Assembly (NCBI GenBank): GCA_964526505.1
Contig: CAZGJC010000020.1
Span: 1 to 33,173 of the forward strand
Reading direction: 5' to 3'
Length of the DNA stretch: 33,173 nucleotides
Origin: SVTX01 sp964526505
Lineage (GTDB): Bacteria; Bacillota; Clostridia; Oscillospirales; CAG-272
Positions 16,936 through 25,474 of the stretch are shown one piece after another. The notes beneath the pieces were generated by a model. It worked only from the letters and a program-made list of their open reading frames with translations. It was not told where the DNA came from and ran no database searches. How positions within the stretch are numbered: the first letter of the stretch is position 1; each line of letters starts with the position of its first letter. The position numbers were made by a program, and so were the translations under genes.

Positions 16936-17859
16936 ATGAACCAATCCGGTATCGACTTTAACCAAAAGAAAAGAATGCTTATACTTGCAATGCAAGTGCT
17001 TTCGGCAATTCTTGTCCTTTGTATAATTATAGTCTCCGTGGCGGGAATATACAGCAAACTGTCAGGCGGTATATCTCTGAATGCCCTCAGCGACGACCAA
17101 CTGACAAGTGTCGTTGCAGATAAACAAACGTCCCTCTACGGTTCTCTTATCCTTGTCAATAACAGTCACGAGTACACTTTCCCATCTTCCAATGAAAGCC
17201 TTTCGAGATGGTATGATTATAAAGACAGTAACGGTGGCGGAAAATACGGATTCAGCAATTCTTCGCTTCTCTTGAATACGGATGCTTTGCCATATGCACA
17301 TAATATGCTCAATGCAATGAATAACGCATTGTCCGGCAACTTGGAAGGTGACGATAAATTCGTCGTTTCGTCGGCATACAGAACAAAAGCAGATCAGGAG
17401 GCACTCGGCAGCACGGTAAAGGCGGGATTCAGTGACCATCACACGGGTTACACGTTTACGGTTAAGAGACTTAACAGTACCCTGTCTCCCGACGACTATG
17501 AATGGTTGCACGAAAATGTTCAAAACTACGGATTTATATTCAGATATCCCGAAGAGAAAGCTTCACTCACAGGCGTGAATGACTACCCGAACTGTTTGCG
17601 TTACGTAGGTGTTGCACACGCACAACTTATAAAACAAAATAATTTGTGCCTTGAAGAATATATTGATTATCTCAAAGAAAACGCAAAAACTTCACCCTTG
17701 TTTGTAAAATGTAATAACGGCGAGCAGTATTACGTTTATTATTACACGTTTGAGGGAAAACAAATTGATATTAAAATCCCCAAGGACTCCGAAAAATATC
17801 CGTATACCGTATCGGGAACCAACGACGGCGGAATTGTTGTAACAATCAAGGTAAAATAA
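16936..17859 (+). CDS. VanY-type D-Ala-D-Ala carboxypeptidase fold, probably not a canonical enzyme
   Basis: This 307-residue membrane-anchored extracellular protein has an N-terminal helix (about 14-38) and a peptidase M15B/VanY domain (about 110-245). Family landmarks are present: SAYRTKADQEAL (146-157), S166 and H168 in SDHHTG, and LRYVG (221-225). However the aspartate ligand of the S-x-H-x-x-G-x-A-x-D motif is T175, and the histidine of P-W-H is replaced by C220 in PNCLRYVG. Two of three zinc ligands are therefore missing. A C-terminal beta-rich domain of about 60 residues follows. It may bind peptidoglycan stems without cleaving them. The preceding 40-residue membrane peptide and the following small protein form a compact cluster with it. 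Confidence 0.8.
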   Translation: MNQSGIDFNQKKRMLILAMQVLSAILVLCIIIVSVAGIYSKLSGGISLNALSDDQLTSVVADKQTSLYGSLILVNNSHEYTFPSSNESLSRWYDYKDSNGGGKYGFSNSSLLLNTDALPYAHNMLNAMNNALSGNLEGDDKFVVSSAYRTKADQEALGSTVKAGFSDHHTGYTFTVKRLNSTLSPDDYEWLHENVQNYGFIFRYPEEKASLTGVNDYPNCLRYVGVAHAQLIKQNNLCLEEYIDYLKENAKTSPLFVKCNNGEQYYVYYYTFEGKQIDIKIPKDSEKYPYTVSGTNDGGIVVTIKVK

Positions 17860-17892
17860 TTATACAAAGTGATTTGAAAAGGAGAGCATGAA

Positions 17893-18195
17893 ATGAACGA
17901 AAAACTTCAACCTGTAATCGACTTTGCAAAGAAAATGTGCAACAAGGCAAAATCCCTTGTTAAAAAAGCAGATAAAAAACTTTCGGAAACGTACGCCGAA
18001 TACGATATTGACGTCAAAGGAAAAGTTTGTCTTTCTCCCTGTGCAGACAGCGAGAGCGGAAGCAAAGACAACACTGTCAATTCCTCATATAACGGAAAAA
18101 TAAAATTTTCCGCAAAAGACGTCATTTGCTTCCTTGCAATATTTGCGGTATTCTTCTCTTTGATAAAATCCATAGTAAAAACCGCACTTAAATAA
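17893..18195 (+). CDS. Small C-terminally anchored membrane protein, unknown
   Basis: The 100-residue product has a lysine-rich helical N-terminus (residues 1-35), a polar middle and one C-terminal membrane helix (about 78-97) ending KTALK. A strong GGAGAGC site precedes ATG 17893. It lies 33 bases after the VanY-like gene and before a terminator, so it ends that small operon. No known family is recognisable. Confidence 0.65.
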   Translation: MNEKLQPVIDFAKKMCNKAKSLVKKADKKLSETYAEYDIDVKGKVCLSPCADSESGSKDNTVNSSYNGKIKFSAKDVICFLAIFAVFFSLIKSIVKTALK

Positions 18196-18207
18196 GATTA
18201 ACTTTAT

Positions 18208-18241
18208 AAAAAACGCTCCGAGAAAATCTCGGAGCGTTTTT
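18208..18241 (+). terminator. Intrinsic terminator
   Basis: AAAACGCTCCGAGA pairs with TCTCGGAGCGTTTT around a three-base loop, with T bases following. It is a strong rho-independent terminator for the pnp-to-17893 block. Confidence 0.92.
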
Positions 18242-18289
18242 CGTAACAAATTATTTTTTGTTTTAAAAACACTTTTTTCGTAAAAACTC

Positions 18290-18318
18290 TTTACTATTTT
18301 CGCCTTTTGTGGTATAAT
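18290..18318 (+). promoter_or_regulatory. Sigma-A promoter of the alcohol dehydrogenase gene
   Basis: TTTACT (18290-18295) and TATAAT (18313-18318) are separated by 17 bases, about 39 bases upstream of the start codon. Confidence 0.75.
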
Positions 18319-18356
18319 ATAATCGAATATGCGTAGCCAATTCACGGAGGTATTTT

Positions 18357-19511
18357 ATGCACACCTTTACGTTTAAAACAAAAATTCATTTTGAGGAAAA
18401 TGCACTTTCACGCCTTTCCCATCTTACAGATAAAAAAGTATTTATAATCGCCGATCCGTTTACGGTTTCCAGCGGTCTTATCAATGCCGTAACAAATCCG
18501 TTAAATGAAAGCAAAATCGAATACACCATATACTCTGACGTAGTTCCCGACCCGTCTATTGACAAAGTTGTCGCAGGCGTTACGGCACTTGTTCGTGAAA
18601 TGCCGACTTGCCTTATTGCAGTCGGAGGAGGTTCCGCAATCGACCTTTCAAAGTGTGTTCGCCAGTTTGCAAATAAACTTCACCCCGACTATTTTCCTTA
18701 CTTCATCGCAATTCCCACAACCAGTGGCACGGGAAGTGAGGTTACGTCTTTTGCGGTCATCACAGACCCCGAAAAGAACGTAAAACATGCCCTTGTTGAC
18801 GATTCGCTTCTTCCCAACGAGGCTATTCTCGACGTTGAAATGGTAAAGAGTGTTCCGCCCACAATAACGGCTGATACGGGAATGGATGTATTGACACACG
18901 CAATTGAAGCGTACGTCAGCACAAACTCCAACTATTTTTCCGATATCTATGCAGAGAAATCCGCTTGCCTTTGCCGTAATTATCTTCTCCGCTCTTTCAA
19001 CTTTATGAAAACGGGCGATATCGAAGCAAGAGACAAAATGCACTTGGCGTCTAACCTTGCAGGTATAGCGTTCAACTCCGCTTCTCTCGGTATAAATCAC
19101 GGTATGGCACACCAGTTGGGAGCTCAATTCCACATTTCGCACGGTAGAGCGAATGCAATTCTTCTTCCCTACATAATCGCTTATAACTCTGGAATTGACG
19201 ACAGCACCGTAAATCTCAAAAATCCGTCGCCCTGCGTTGCAAAATATGCGGAGATGGCAGAGAGAATGGGACTCGGCAGTTATAACGAAATTTCGTCGGT
19301 TAAATCGCTTATATACTTCATCCGTTCGCTTAAAGCGGAAATGGGTGTTGCGGCAAGCGTTCGTGATGCCGCTCCCAAACTTACAGAGCAAGAATATATG
19401 TCCAAAATCGACGCTATGACAGAAGCGGCACTCCGTGACAGATGTACTCCCACAAACCCGAGAGTTCCCACGGCAAGTGAAGTTGCAGAACTTTTCAGAC
19501 TTATCTGGTAA
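18357..19511 (+). CDS. Iron-containing alcohol dehydrogenase
   Basis: This is a group III NAD(P)H-dependent alcohol dehydrogenase, interconverting aldehydes and primary alcohols in fermentation. The 384-residue product shows the cofactor-binding loop GGGSAIDLSK (90-99), PTTSGTGSEVT (120-130) and the metal ligands D177, H181, H248 and H262, the last in the G-x-x-H-G-x-x-H segment. It is closest in style to propanol dehydrogenases of the PduQ/EutG branch, but no microcompartment genes are near, so I leave the symbol open. It is monocistronic between a promoter at 18290 and a terminator at 19515, with GGAGG before ATG 18357. Confidence 0.93.
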   Translation: MHTFTFKTKIHFEENALSRLSHLTDKKVFIIADPFTVSSGLINAVTNPLNESKIEYTIYSDVVPDPSIDKVVAGVTALVREMPTCLIAVGGGSAIDLSKCVRQFANKLHPDYFPYFIAIPTTSGTGSEVTSFAVITDPEKNVKHALVDDSLLPNEAILDVEMVKSVPPTITADTGMDVLTHAIEAYVSTNSNYFSDIYAEKSACLCRNYLLRSFNFMKTGDIEARDKMHLASNLAGIAFNSASLGINHGMAHQLGAQFHISHGRANAILLPYIIAYNSGIDDSTVNLKNPSPCVAKYAEMAERMGLGSYNEISSVKSLIYFIRSLKAEMGVAASVRDAAPKLTEQEYMSKIDAMTEAALRDRCTPTNPRVPTASEVAELFRLIW

Positions 19512-19514
19512 TAT

Positions 19515-19552
19515 AAAAAACAACTCAGGGCATTGCCCTGAGTTGTTTTTTT
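19515..19552. terminator. Bidirectional terminator between adh and niaR
   Basis: AAAAAACAACTCAGGGC pairs with GCCCTGAGTTGTTTTTT around a three-base loop. It serves both convergent genes and overlaps the niaR stop. Confidence 0.95.
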
Positions 19553-20069
19553 AATCTTCCGTAATAAGAACACCGAGTCTTTTAAGTCGTTCGCAAATCG
19601 CATTAAAGTCGTCTTCGTTTTGAACAATCACCGTGTGTATATGTACACCGCCCGTGAGGTCGGAAAGTTGCGACGCCCCGGAAAGTCTGGACATTGTCAA
19701 AAATGCATCCGCATCACGTCTTGAAGTTATGGACAAATTCGCAGATATTTGACCGTAAATCGGGTGTTCCACTTGAACATCAAGCAATACACCGCCGTTG
19801 TCGACAACGGCATAAAATTCGTCTTGAACGTCATCTTGTCTGTGACGGCACACAATCTTCTTGTATATTCCCGCACGTGGCTTGTCCAAAACATATCCCC
19901 TGTGTTCGGAGCGTATGGGGTTGCCAGCCGCACGAAGAAGAGCGATGTCGGCAACAATGATTTGCCTCGTTACGGAGAATTTTTCCGCAAGTGCGGTGGC
20001 ACTTATTGCTTTCTCCGACTCGTTTAATATATCAAATATTTCTTTTCTTCTCTGTTCATTACTTGTCAT
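19551..20069 (-). CDS. niaR: Transcription repressor NiaR (HTH plus 3H domain)
   Basis: NiaR represses niacin uptake and NAD biosynthesis genes when nicotinate is abundant. The 172-residue product has an N-terminal DeoR-like winged helix (about 5-60, with SVTRQIIVADIALLRAAG) and a C-terminal 3H domain with its histidine-containing segments VEHPIYG and GGVHIHTV, which bind a divalent metal. The start MTSNEQ at 20069 follows GGAGGCGA. A TTG nine codons upstream is less likely. No niacin transporter or nad gene is in this window, so its targets lie elsewhere. It is the last gene of the minus-strand run that starts with ychF. Confidence 0.9.
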   Translation of the reverse strand: MTSNEQRRKEIFDILNESEKAISATALAEKFSVTRQIIVADIALLRAAGNPIRSEHRGYVLDKPRAGIYKKIVCRHRQDDVQDEFYAVVDNGGVLLDVQVEHPIYGQISANLSITSRRDADAFLTMSRLSGASQLSDLTGGVHIHTVIVQNEDDFNAICERLKRLGVLITED

Positions 20070-20085
20070 ATTTATCGCCTCCGAT

Positions 20086-20874
20086 TTAATCCGCAAGCCA
20101 ATTTTCGCCTGTGGCGTAATTAAATTCTATACCGGGTTGAACGTTGTACACAAACACGCAGAAACATATCTCCTCACCGTTGTCCTCCATAGACATCGCC
20201 TCCATCAATACTCCGTCGGCAAGTAAATTGTCCCCGTCAAATATCGGCGTAACACGGTAAAGAACGTGATTTTTCGTTTCCTTTACATAATCCGCAACCA
20301 TATTTTCAAACGGAAGCATACCGGTAACGTTCAAATATCTTGTGCCGGTAATCAAATTCTGTTTGTTATTGTTTTCACCCGTAAGTTGAAATCCTATAAG
20401 ATGAGACCTGTTGTAAACCCAATCCGCTTCTACAATGCCGTGATAATTGTTATTATTTGATTTTCCGTTGTACTTCCATCCCGTCGGATACACGTTTGCT
20501 ATGGTTTCACGACCATCCGTCGGCATTAAATCTACACCAATGCACGCCATTGTTACCGTACATCTGCCAAGCGTATCCAATTCACCGTAAGTTTCGTAAG
20601 ACTCCGTTGTATAATCTTCTTCATTAAAAAACGGTACACCGCCGTTTATGTCAACGTATGCATTTTTACCGTCAAAAGCGGGTATATTGTCAAGCGAAAC
20701 GCTTGATTGTTTATCATTCTCTCCCGAATTATTATCCGTCCACCTGTCACCAAGCGGAAGATTTATATCTCCGTCCTCTATAAAAGAAAACAGGTCGTCA
20801 CAAGACGCAAGACCTATAACGCCCAAAAGCGTTGCAAGCACAAGCAGTAAACTTAAAATCTTTTTAATGTTCAT
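20086..20874 (-). CDS. Secreted DNA/RNA non-specific endonuclease, lipoprotein
   Basis: The 262-residue product has a lipoprotein signal (lipobox LASC, cysteine 25), a short acidic linker, and a beta-beta-alpha-metal nuclease domain of the EndA/NucA type (about 65-250). The catalytic-motif region is DWVYNRSHLIG with H158, followed by metal-site candidates N182 and E190/N191. Such enzymes degrade extracellular DNA for nutrient use or uptake. The start MNIKKI (20874) follows TAGGTG. Its stop lies 16 bases before the niaR start. Confidence 0.88.
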   Translation of the reverse strand: MNIKKILSLLLVLATLLGVIGLASCDDLFSFIEDGDINLPLGDRWTDNNSGENDKQSSVSLDNIPAFDGKNAYVDINGGVPFFNEEDYTTESYETYGELDTLGRCTVTMACIGVDLMPTDGRETIANVYPTGWKYNGKSNNNNYHGIVEADWVYNRSHLIGFQLTGENNNKQNLITGTRYLNVTGMLPFENMVADYVKETKNHVLYRVTPIFDGDNLLADGVLMEAMSMEDNGEEICFCVFVYNVQPGIEFNYATGENWLAD

Positions 20875-20901
20875 ATTGCACCTACCATTTGTCAATATGT
20901 C

Positions 20902-21309
20902 TTACGCTCTGACGTAAATTTCTTCGGTTATGTCGTGCGATGAACCGCCAATCTCATCGGTACCGCAAGGCACCCAACTGCCACTCGGAAATTTAAAAAA
21001 CATAGTTGCGGGATAACACCTGTTCCAGCGATATATTATTATTTTTTTTATTTTGTCGCCGTAAGGTGAGATATCAACGTTCTCGACAAAACAAATATCG
21101 TCGTCTCCCGCCTCATCCAAAAAATTTTCATCGCAGATAGCGAAATTGTCGGTATTTTTTTCAAACATTTTATAAGAATATTCATTCATATAAAGTTTTT
21201 TACCGATACAGTCGTTGAGTATTCTGTCACGCAAAACAGAATCCTGGCTCTGCCTGCGTGTGCCGAACATCATACCGCCGTTATCGTCAAGACAAACAAT
21301 TACAGTCAT
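20902..21309 (-). CDS. Conserved clostridial protein of unknown function
   Basis: This 135-residue protein begins MTVIVCLDDNGGMMFG, with RRQSQDSVLR shortly after. I recognise this as a family frequent in Clostridia that is sometimes labelled ribonuclease Z in databases. It has none of the H-x-H-x-D-H metallo-beta-lactamase motifs, so that label is not supported. It has no membrane segment. The start 21309 follows GTGAGGAT. It lies between the nuclease and DUF1015 genes and may be co-transcribed with them. Confidence 0.7.
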   Translation of the reverse strand: MTVIVCLDDNGGMMFGTRRQSQDSVLRDRILNDCIGKKLYMNEYSYKMFEKNTDNFAICDENFLDEAGDDDICFVENVDISPYGDKIKKIIIYRWNRCYPATMFFKFPSGSWVPCGTDEIGGSSHDITEEIYVRA

Positions 21310-21357
21310 AGTATCCTCACTTTCCATAAATATCAAATCTGTCTGATTTCAGTGCGG

Positions 21358-22614
21358 TCAAATAATTTTTCTGCTTTCGATATAGTATCTCTTGTCCTCT
21401 GCATGACCCATCGAAAAAGTCTTCTTGGGCAACGCTCCGTCATAAATCACGGCACGGAACAAATCTTCTTTGCTCATTCCGTCAAACGTAAGCCCGACGG
21501 TAGACTCATTTTGACAAAGCGACCTTACCGCTTCAATGCCGTGTATATAGTCAACGGTAACGCCGTCGTGCGACTTTATATACTTGTCAATAAAATTCTG
21601 AACAGTGCCTACCGCAAGTTGACTCACGGGAGATTTAACGACAACTTCCCCAAAACAATCTCCGCAAACGTAATTTATCTTTTGCTCTTTTGCACTACCG
21701 CAAAGACTGTTTGCGTACTCCGAAAGTTCGCAAATGAAATTTTTCGCATCAACACCGAATAAAACCCTGTAAATCGGTTCAAATTCAAGTGCTTCGTCGT
21801 GTAAATTCACAACTTCGCATAATGCATATCTTGACGGATGATTTTTTGCCTTGTCACCGATTTCAGCCTTAATTTCTTCATATAACGCCTTCGCACATGC
21901 AAGCGAATGATTTCCGTCCCCCATTGCAAATAATAACGGGGAGGCGTCAATTCCGTATTTTTCAAGCATTTTTTCGTTTGATGCGAGATTTGAAAGCGAC
22001 TTATTTATGTTTTCAAATTCTTCCTCGGGAATAAATTTTCCACACACGTGACCGCCACCGAGCATAAGGTCAAAATCATATGCCACTCTATACGGCGACG
22101 AACGGCGTGCAATGGGTTCGATAACACTCTTTTCCTTGTCATCTATCAGCACCATAATGTGCGGAAGTTCGATTTCCGCCCCACGACGTATCTCAACCCT
22201 CGGGGGAATTCTTTCGAGAACAGTTCCCTCCGTGGCACGTATAAGAGACTGTGATCCTTTTGAATAATCGTATTCTTCAAGGTCAATGGCACCGACTATT
22301 CCACGTCTGATTTTACCGTCGGATTGAGTTCTTTCAAGATAAATCATAGAATTTTTATGACATATCAGTACGTCTTTTAAATATGCCCTCATGTTTGCGT
22401 TTATCAGCGGTATTCTGTCTGCCGATTGAGAAAGATATGCCTCAGGCAAAATCAAATTGAGCGTTGAGGGAGACCCGTCCGCAAATTTATATGCTTCTTC
22501 CCAATACGACGGCTGACTTGTGAACTGGTCACAAGCAACCGACGCCCATTTTTGCCCGTCAATTTTTGAAAAATCGGGCAGGCAAACGTCTGCGGAATAC
22601 AAAAATTTCTTCAT
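21358..22614 (-). CDS. DUF1015 family protein
   Basis: A 418-residue cytoplasmic protein matches the DUF1015 family over its full length: an N-terminal ADVCLPDF...WASVACDQ segment and the most conserved block MGDGNHSLACAK near residue 235. The molecular function is unknown, and in other genomes the gene often lies near serine-biosynthesis genes. Here its neighbours are truB upstream and an unknown small protein downstream. An AAAGGAGAAA site precedes ATG 22614. Confidence 0.85.
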   Translation of the reverse strand: MKKFLYSADVCLPDFSKIDGQKWASVACDQFTSQPSYWEEAYKFADGSPSTLNLILPEAYLSQSADRIPLINANMRAYLKDVLICHKNSMIYLERTQSDGKIRRGIVGAIDLEEYDYSKGSQSLIRATEGTVLERIPPRVEIRRGAEIELPHIMVLIDDKEKSVIEPIARRSSPYRVAYDFDLMLGGGHVCGKFIPEEEFENINKSLSNLASNEKMLEKYGIDASPLLFAMGDGNHSLACAKALYEEIKAEIGDKAKNHPSRYALCEVVNLHDEALEFEPIYRVLFGVDAKNFICELSEYANSLCGSAKEQKINYVCGDCFGEVVVKSPVSQLAVGTVQNFIDKYIKSHDGVTVDYIHGIEAVRSLCQNESTVGLTFDGMSKEDLFRAVIYDGALPKKTFSMGHAEDKRYYIESRKII

Positions 22615-22660
22615 AATTTTCTCCTTTACGTCGCACCGACCTCAAATCGCCGGCGCTCCG

Positions 22661-23593
22661 TTAAAGTTTAAATATTTTAATTGATTTTATGGCACTGCCG
22701 TCATCACGCACACACGCTTCACCGAGTGCGAAAAATTCTCCGTTGTGAGAATAAACCCTCACACGCTCGCCGACAGCAAAATCCGTTCGTATTTTTTTCT
22801 GGTATACGGGACATCCGTCTCTGAAAAGTTTTTCGAAAAATTCAGACAGAATAACACTCGGCAAATCCGAAAATAAACTTTCCGTGTTTTTCAGAATTTC
22901 CTGCTTTTGAGTATCATCCATATTTGAAAGTTCTTCTAACGTGTATGAATTTTCGATTTTTATGCCACACGCCTCTCTTCTCTCCAAAGTCGCCATAACC
23001 CCACCGCAACCGAGAGTTTTTCCTATATCTGCACAAAGCGTTCGGATATACGTTCCTCCCGAACAAGTTACGGTGATAACGTATTCGTCGTTCATTTTAC
23101 CGTGTGTGCAATCAATATCAAATATTTCAATCTCACGTGCGGTGCGTTCTATAACCAGACCCTTGCGTGCCAAATCGTACAGTTTTTGACCGTCAACTTT
23201 AAGAGCGGAATACATCGGTGGCGTCTGCATTATTTTACCGCAAAAACTCTTGCAAACTTCAATTACACGATTTTCGGGCGGTAATTCGCCCACAAAACGG
23301 TGCGTAACTTCTCCCGTGATATCCTCCGTGTCGGTTTCGATTCCGAGTTTCAGCGTTGCAACGTAAGTTTTTCTGTCGGATGAAATATATTCGCACGCTT
23401 TTGCCGCTCTTCCCACAAGTACCACCAGAACGCCCGATGCAAGAGGGTCAAGCGTGCCGGCGTGTCCGACACGTTTTGTGCCGTAAAGTTTTCTTATGCG
23501 ATTTACGACGTCGTGTGACGATATACCAACAGGCTTGTTTACGGCTAAAATGCCTCCGGGAAGATTATCCGCTTCCGTGTGCTTTACCGCCAT
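22661..23593 (-). CDS. truB: tRNA pseudouridine(55) synthase
   Basis: TruB makes pseudouridine 55 in the T-loop of tRNAs. The 310-residue product has the motif GHAGTLDPLASGVL with catalytic D49, a second conserved block with VDGQKLYDLAR, the GTYIRTLCADIG block, and a C-terminal PUA-like domain. Its start codon overlaps the last base of the trmB stop, so the two tRNA-modification genes are probably translated together. Confidence 0.95.
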   Translation of the reverse strand: MAVKHTEADNLPGGILAVNKPVGISSHDVVNRIRKLYGTKRVGHAGTLDPLASGVLVVLVGRAAKACEYISSDRKTYVATLKLGIETDTEDITGEVTHRFVGELPPENRVIEVCKSFCGKIMQTPPMYSALKVDGQKLYDLARKGLVIERTAREIEIFDIDCTHGKMNDEYVITVTCSGGTYIRTLCADIGKTLGCGGVMATLERREACGIKIENSYTLEELSNMDDTQKQEILKNTESLFSDLPSVILSEFFEKLFRDGCPVYQKKIRTDFAVGERVRVYSHNGEFFALGEACVRDDGSAIKSIKIFKL

Positions 23594-24246
23594 CAGTTAA
23601 ACCTCGCTTCAACCGAACAAATACAAAATCCCTTTTCCGAAAAATTCTTCTCGTATTCGGTCATAACGTTGTCATCCGCTCTGTCCGAGTTGTGTAAATC
23701 TCTTGTTTGCCAAACTATATTAAGACCAAACTCCGCAAATTCTTCGAGTGTAAAATCAAACAATCCGGCATTATCGGTTTTGAATACAAGCGAACCGCCC
23801 TCACGCAAAAGATTTTTGTATCTCTGCAAAAACAATTTGTGCGTAAGTCTGCGTTTTGCGTGACCCGCTTTCGGCCACGGATCGCTGAAATTCAAATAAA
23901 TTCTGTCAAGACTGTGCGGTGGAAACCATTCTTCAAGATTGTTGGCATCTCCGATGATGAATCTGAGGTTGTCAGGACGGTTTTCCTTGTCAGCCATAGC
24001 CTTTTCAAGAGCGACACAACACACGTCAGGAACTTTTTCCATTGCAATAAGATTTATGTTGTGATTTTTTGCAGTCATTCCGACGGCAAAATTTCCCTTT
24101 CCGCACCCTATTTCAAGGCATAAGTCCTTTTCTCTGTCACTGAAAACCGACCTTGGGTTTTCCATCAAGCACTTTGGGTCTTCAATAAGTATTTCGGAAC
24201 ACGCCGCAATTCTCTCCGCACCGTGCTTCTTTTTTCTCATTCTCAT
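23593..24246 (-). CDS. trmB: tRNA (guanine-N7-)-methyltransferase
   Basis: TrmB uses S-adenosylmethionine to methylate G46 of tRNAs. The 217-residue product has the Rossmann motif LEIGCGKGNF (44-53), a D-A-N-N-L-E acidic loop, and the family signature NFSDPWPKAGHAKRRL, which carries catalytic and tRNA-contacting residues. It lies between ychF and truB, 25 bases after the ychF stop, in a translation-related run. Confidence 0.95.
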   Translation of the reverse strand: MRMRKKKHGAERIAACSEILIEDPKCLMENPRSVFSDREKDLCLEIGCGKGNFAVGMTAKNHNINLIAMEKVPDVCCVALEKAMADKENRPDNLRFIIGDANNLEEWFPPHSLDRIYLNFSDPWPKAGHAKRRLTHKLFLQRYKNLLREGGSLVFKTDNAGLFDFTLEEFAEFGLNIVWQTRDLHNSDRADDNVMTEYEKNFSEKGFCICSVEARFN

Positions 24247-24271
24247 AAAAATTTACCCTCACGTATCACTC

Positions 24272-25366
24272 TTATACGTTAAATCTGAACAGCACGATGT
24301 CGCCGTCTTTCATAACGTATTCCTTGCCCTCACTGCGGACAAGCCCGGCCTCTTTTGCGGCAACCATATTACCGCTTGATACAAGGTCGTCAAACGCAAT
24401 AACTTCCGCACGTATAAATCCTCTTTCAAAATCGCTGTGTATCTTTCCTGCCGCCTGCGGTGCCTTTGTTCCCTTGGTTATAGTCCACGCTCTGACTTCT
24501 TCCGGACCTGCGGTAAGATAACTTATAAGCCCCAAAAGCGAATAACTTGCACGTATGAGTTTGTCAAGACCACTCTCGGCAATTCCCATGTCTTCAAGGA
24601 ACATTGCCTTTTCATCCGCATCAAGTTCCGCAATTTCGGACTCAATTCCGGCACAAACGGCGATAACCTCTGAATTCTCGCTTTCCGCAAAGGACTTCAC
24701 TGCCATATATGCGGGATTTGACGTCGGTTCACTTGACGCATCGTCCTCCGATACGTTAGCTACATATATTACGGGCTTGCGTGTAAGTAATGGCGTGTCG
24801 AAAAGACAAGCCTCTTCATCCTCCGTAAGCGTCATTGTTCTGGCACATTTACCGCTTTCAAGCGTCGCATAAATTCTCTCAAACAATTCAAGTTCGCCTG
24901 CGAGTGTTTTGTCACCCTTCATCGCTTTTTTTGTTCTATCTATGCGTCGTTCAACCATTTCCATATCGGAGAATATAAGTTCCATATTTATGGTTTCAAT
25001 ATCACGCAATGGGTCAACGCTTCCGTCAACGTGTATAATGTTGTCATCCTCAAAACAACGAACAACGTGAATTATCGCATCACACTCACGTATGTTGGAC
25101 AAAAATTTGTTTCCGAGTCCTTCTCCCTGTGCCGCTCCCTTTACAAGACCCGCAATGTCCACAAATTGAATAATGGCAGGCGTGTATTTTTTCGGAGAAT
25201 ACATCTGGGAAAGCACGTCAAGACGTGAGTCGGGTACAGTTACCACACCGACGTTTGGTTCTATTGTACAAAAAGGATAGTTTGCCGATTCCGCTCCCGC
25301 ATTTGTTAAAGCATTGAAAAGCGTTGACTTTCCTACGTTTGGAAGTCCTACGATACCCAATTTCAT
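24272..25366 (-). CDS. ychF: Redox-regulated ATPase YchF (OBG-like)
   Basis: YchF is a ribosome-associated P-loop NTPase of the Obg family with ATP preference. The 364-residue product has G1 GLPNVGKST (5-13), G3 DIAGLVKGA, a coiled-coil insertion, and the C-terminal TGS-like domain with TKGTKAPQAAGKIHSDFERGF. The length is typical. It heads the host run ychF-trmB-truB. The integrase end of a mobile element lies only about 110 bases upstream, so its native promoter may be displaced, and I see no consensus promoter in that gap. Confidence 0.96.
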   Translation of the reverse strand: MKLGIVGLPNVGKSTLFNALTNAGAESANYPFCTIEPNVGVVTVPDSRLDVLSQMYSPKKYTPAIIQFVDIAGLVKGAAQGEGLGNKFLSNIRECDAIIHVVRCFEDDNIIHVDGSVDPLRDIETINMELIFSDMEMVERRIDRTKKAMKGDKTLAGELELFERIYATLESGKCARTMTLTEDEEACLFDTPLLTRKPVIYVANVSEDDASSEPTSNPAYMAVKSFAESENSEVIAVCAGIESEIAELDADEKAMFLEDMGIAESGLDKLIRASYSLLGLISYLTAGPEEVRAWTITKGTKAPQAAGKIHSDFERGFIRAEVIAFDDLVSSGNMVAAKEAGLVRSEGKEYVMKDGDIVLFRFNV

Positions 25367-25474
25367 ATTTATCTATTCTCCTTTAATTTTTCCTTATTTT
25401 ACAAGGGTTTTCGCACTTTGGCGTTTTGGCTCCACTCCATTTTGCGCCATTTTCGCATTGATTTGCATAGATTT

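Noticed and set aside
20902..21309. Ribonuclease Z annotation
   Set aside because: The protein is only 135 residues and lacks the metal-binding H-x-H-x-D-H motif.
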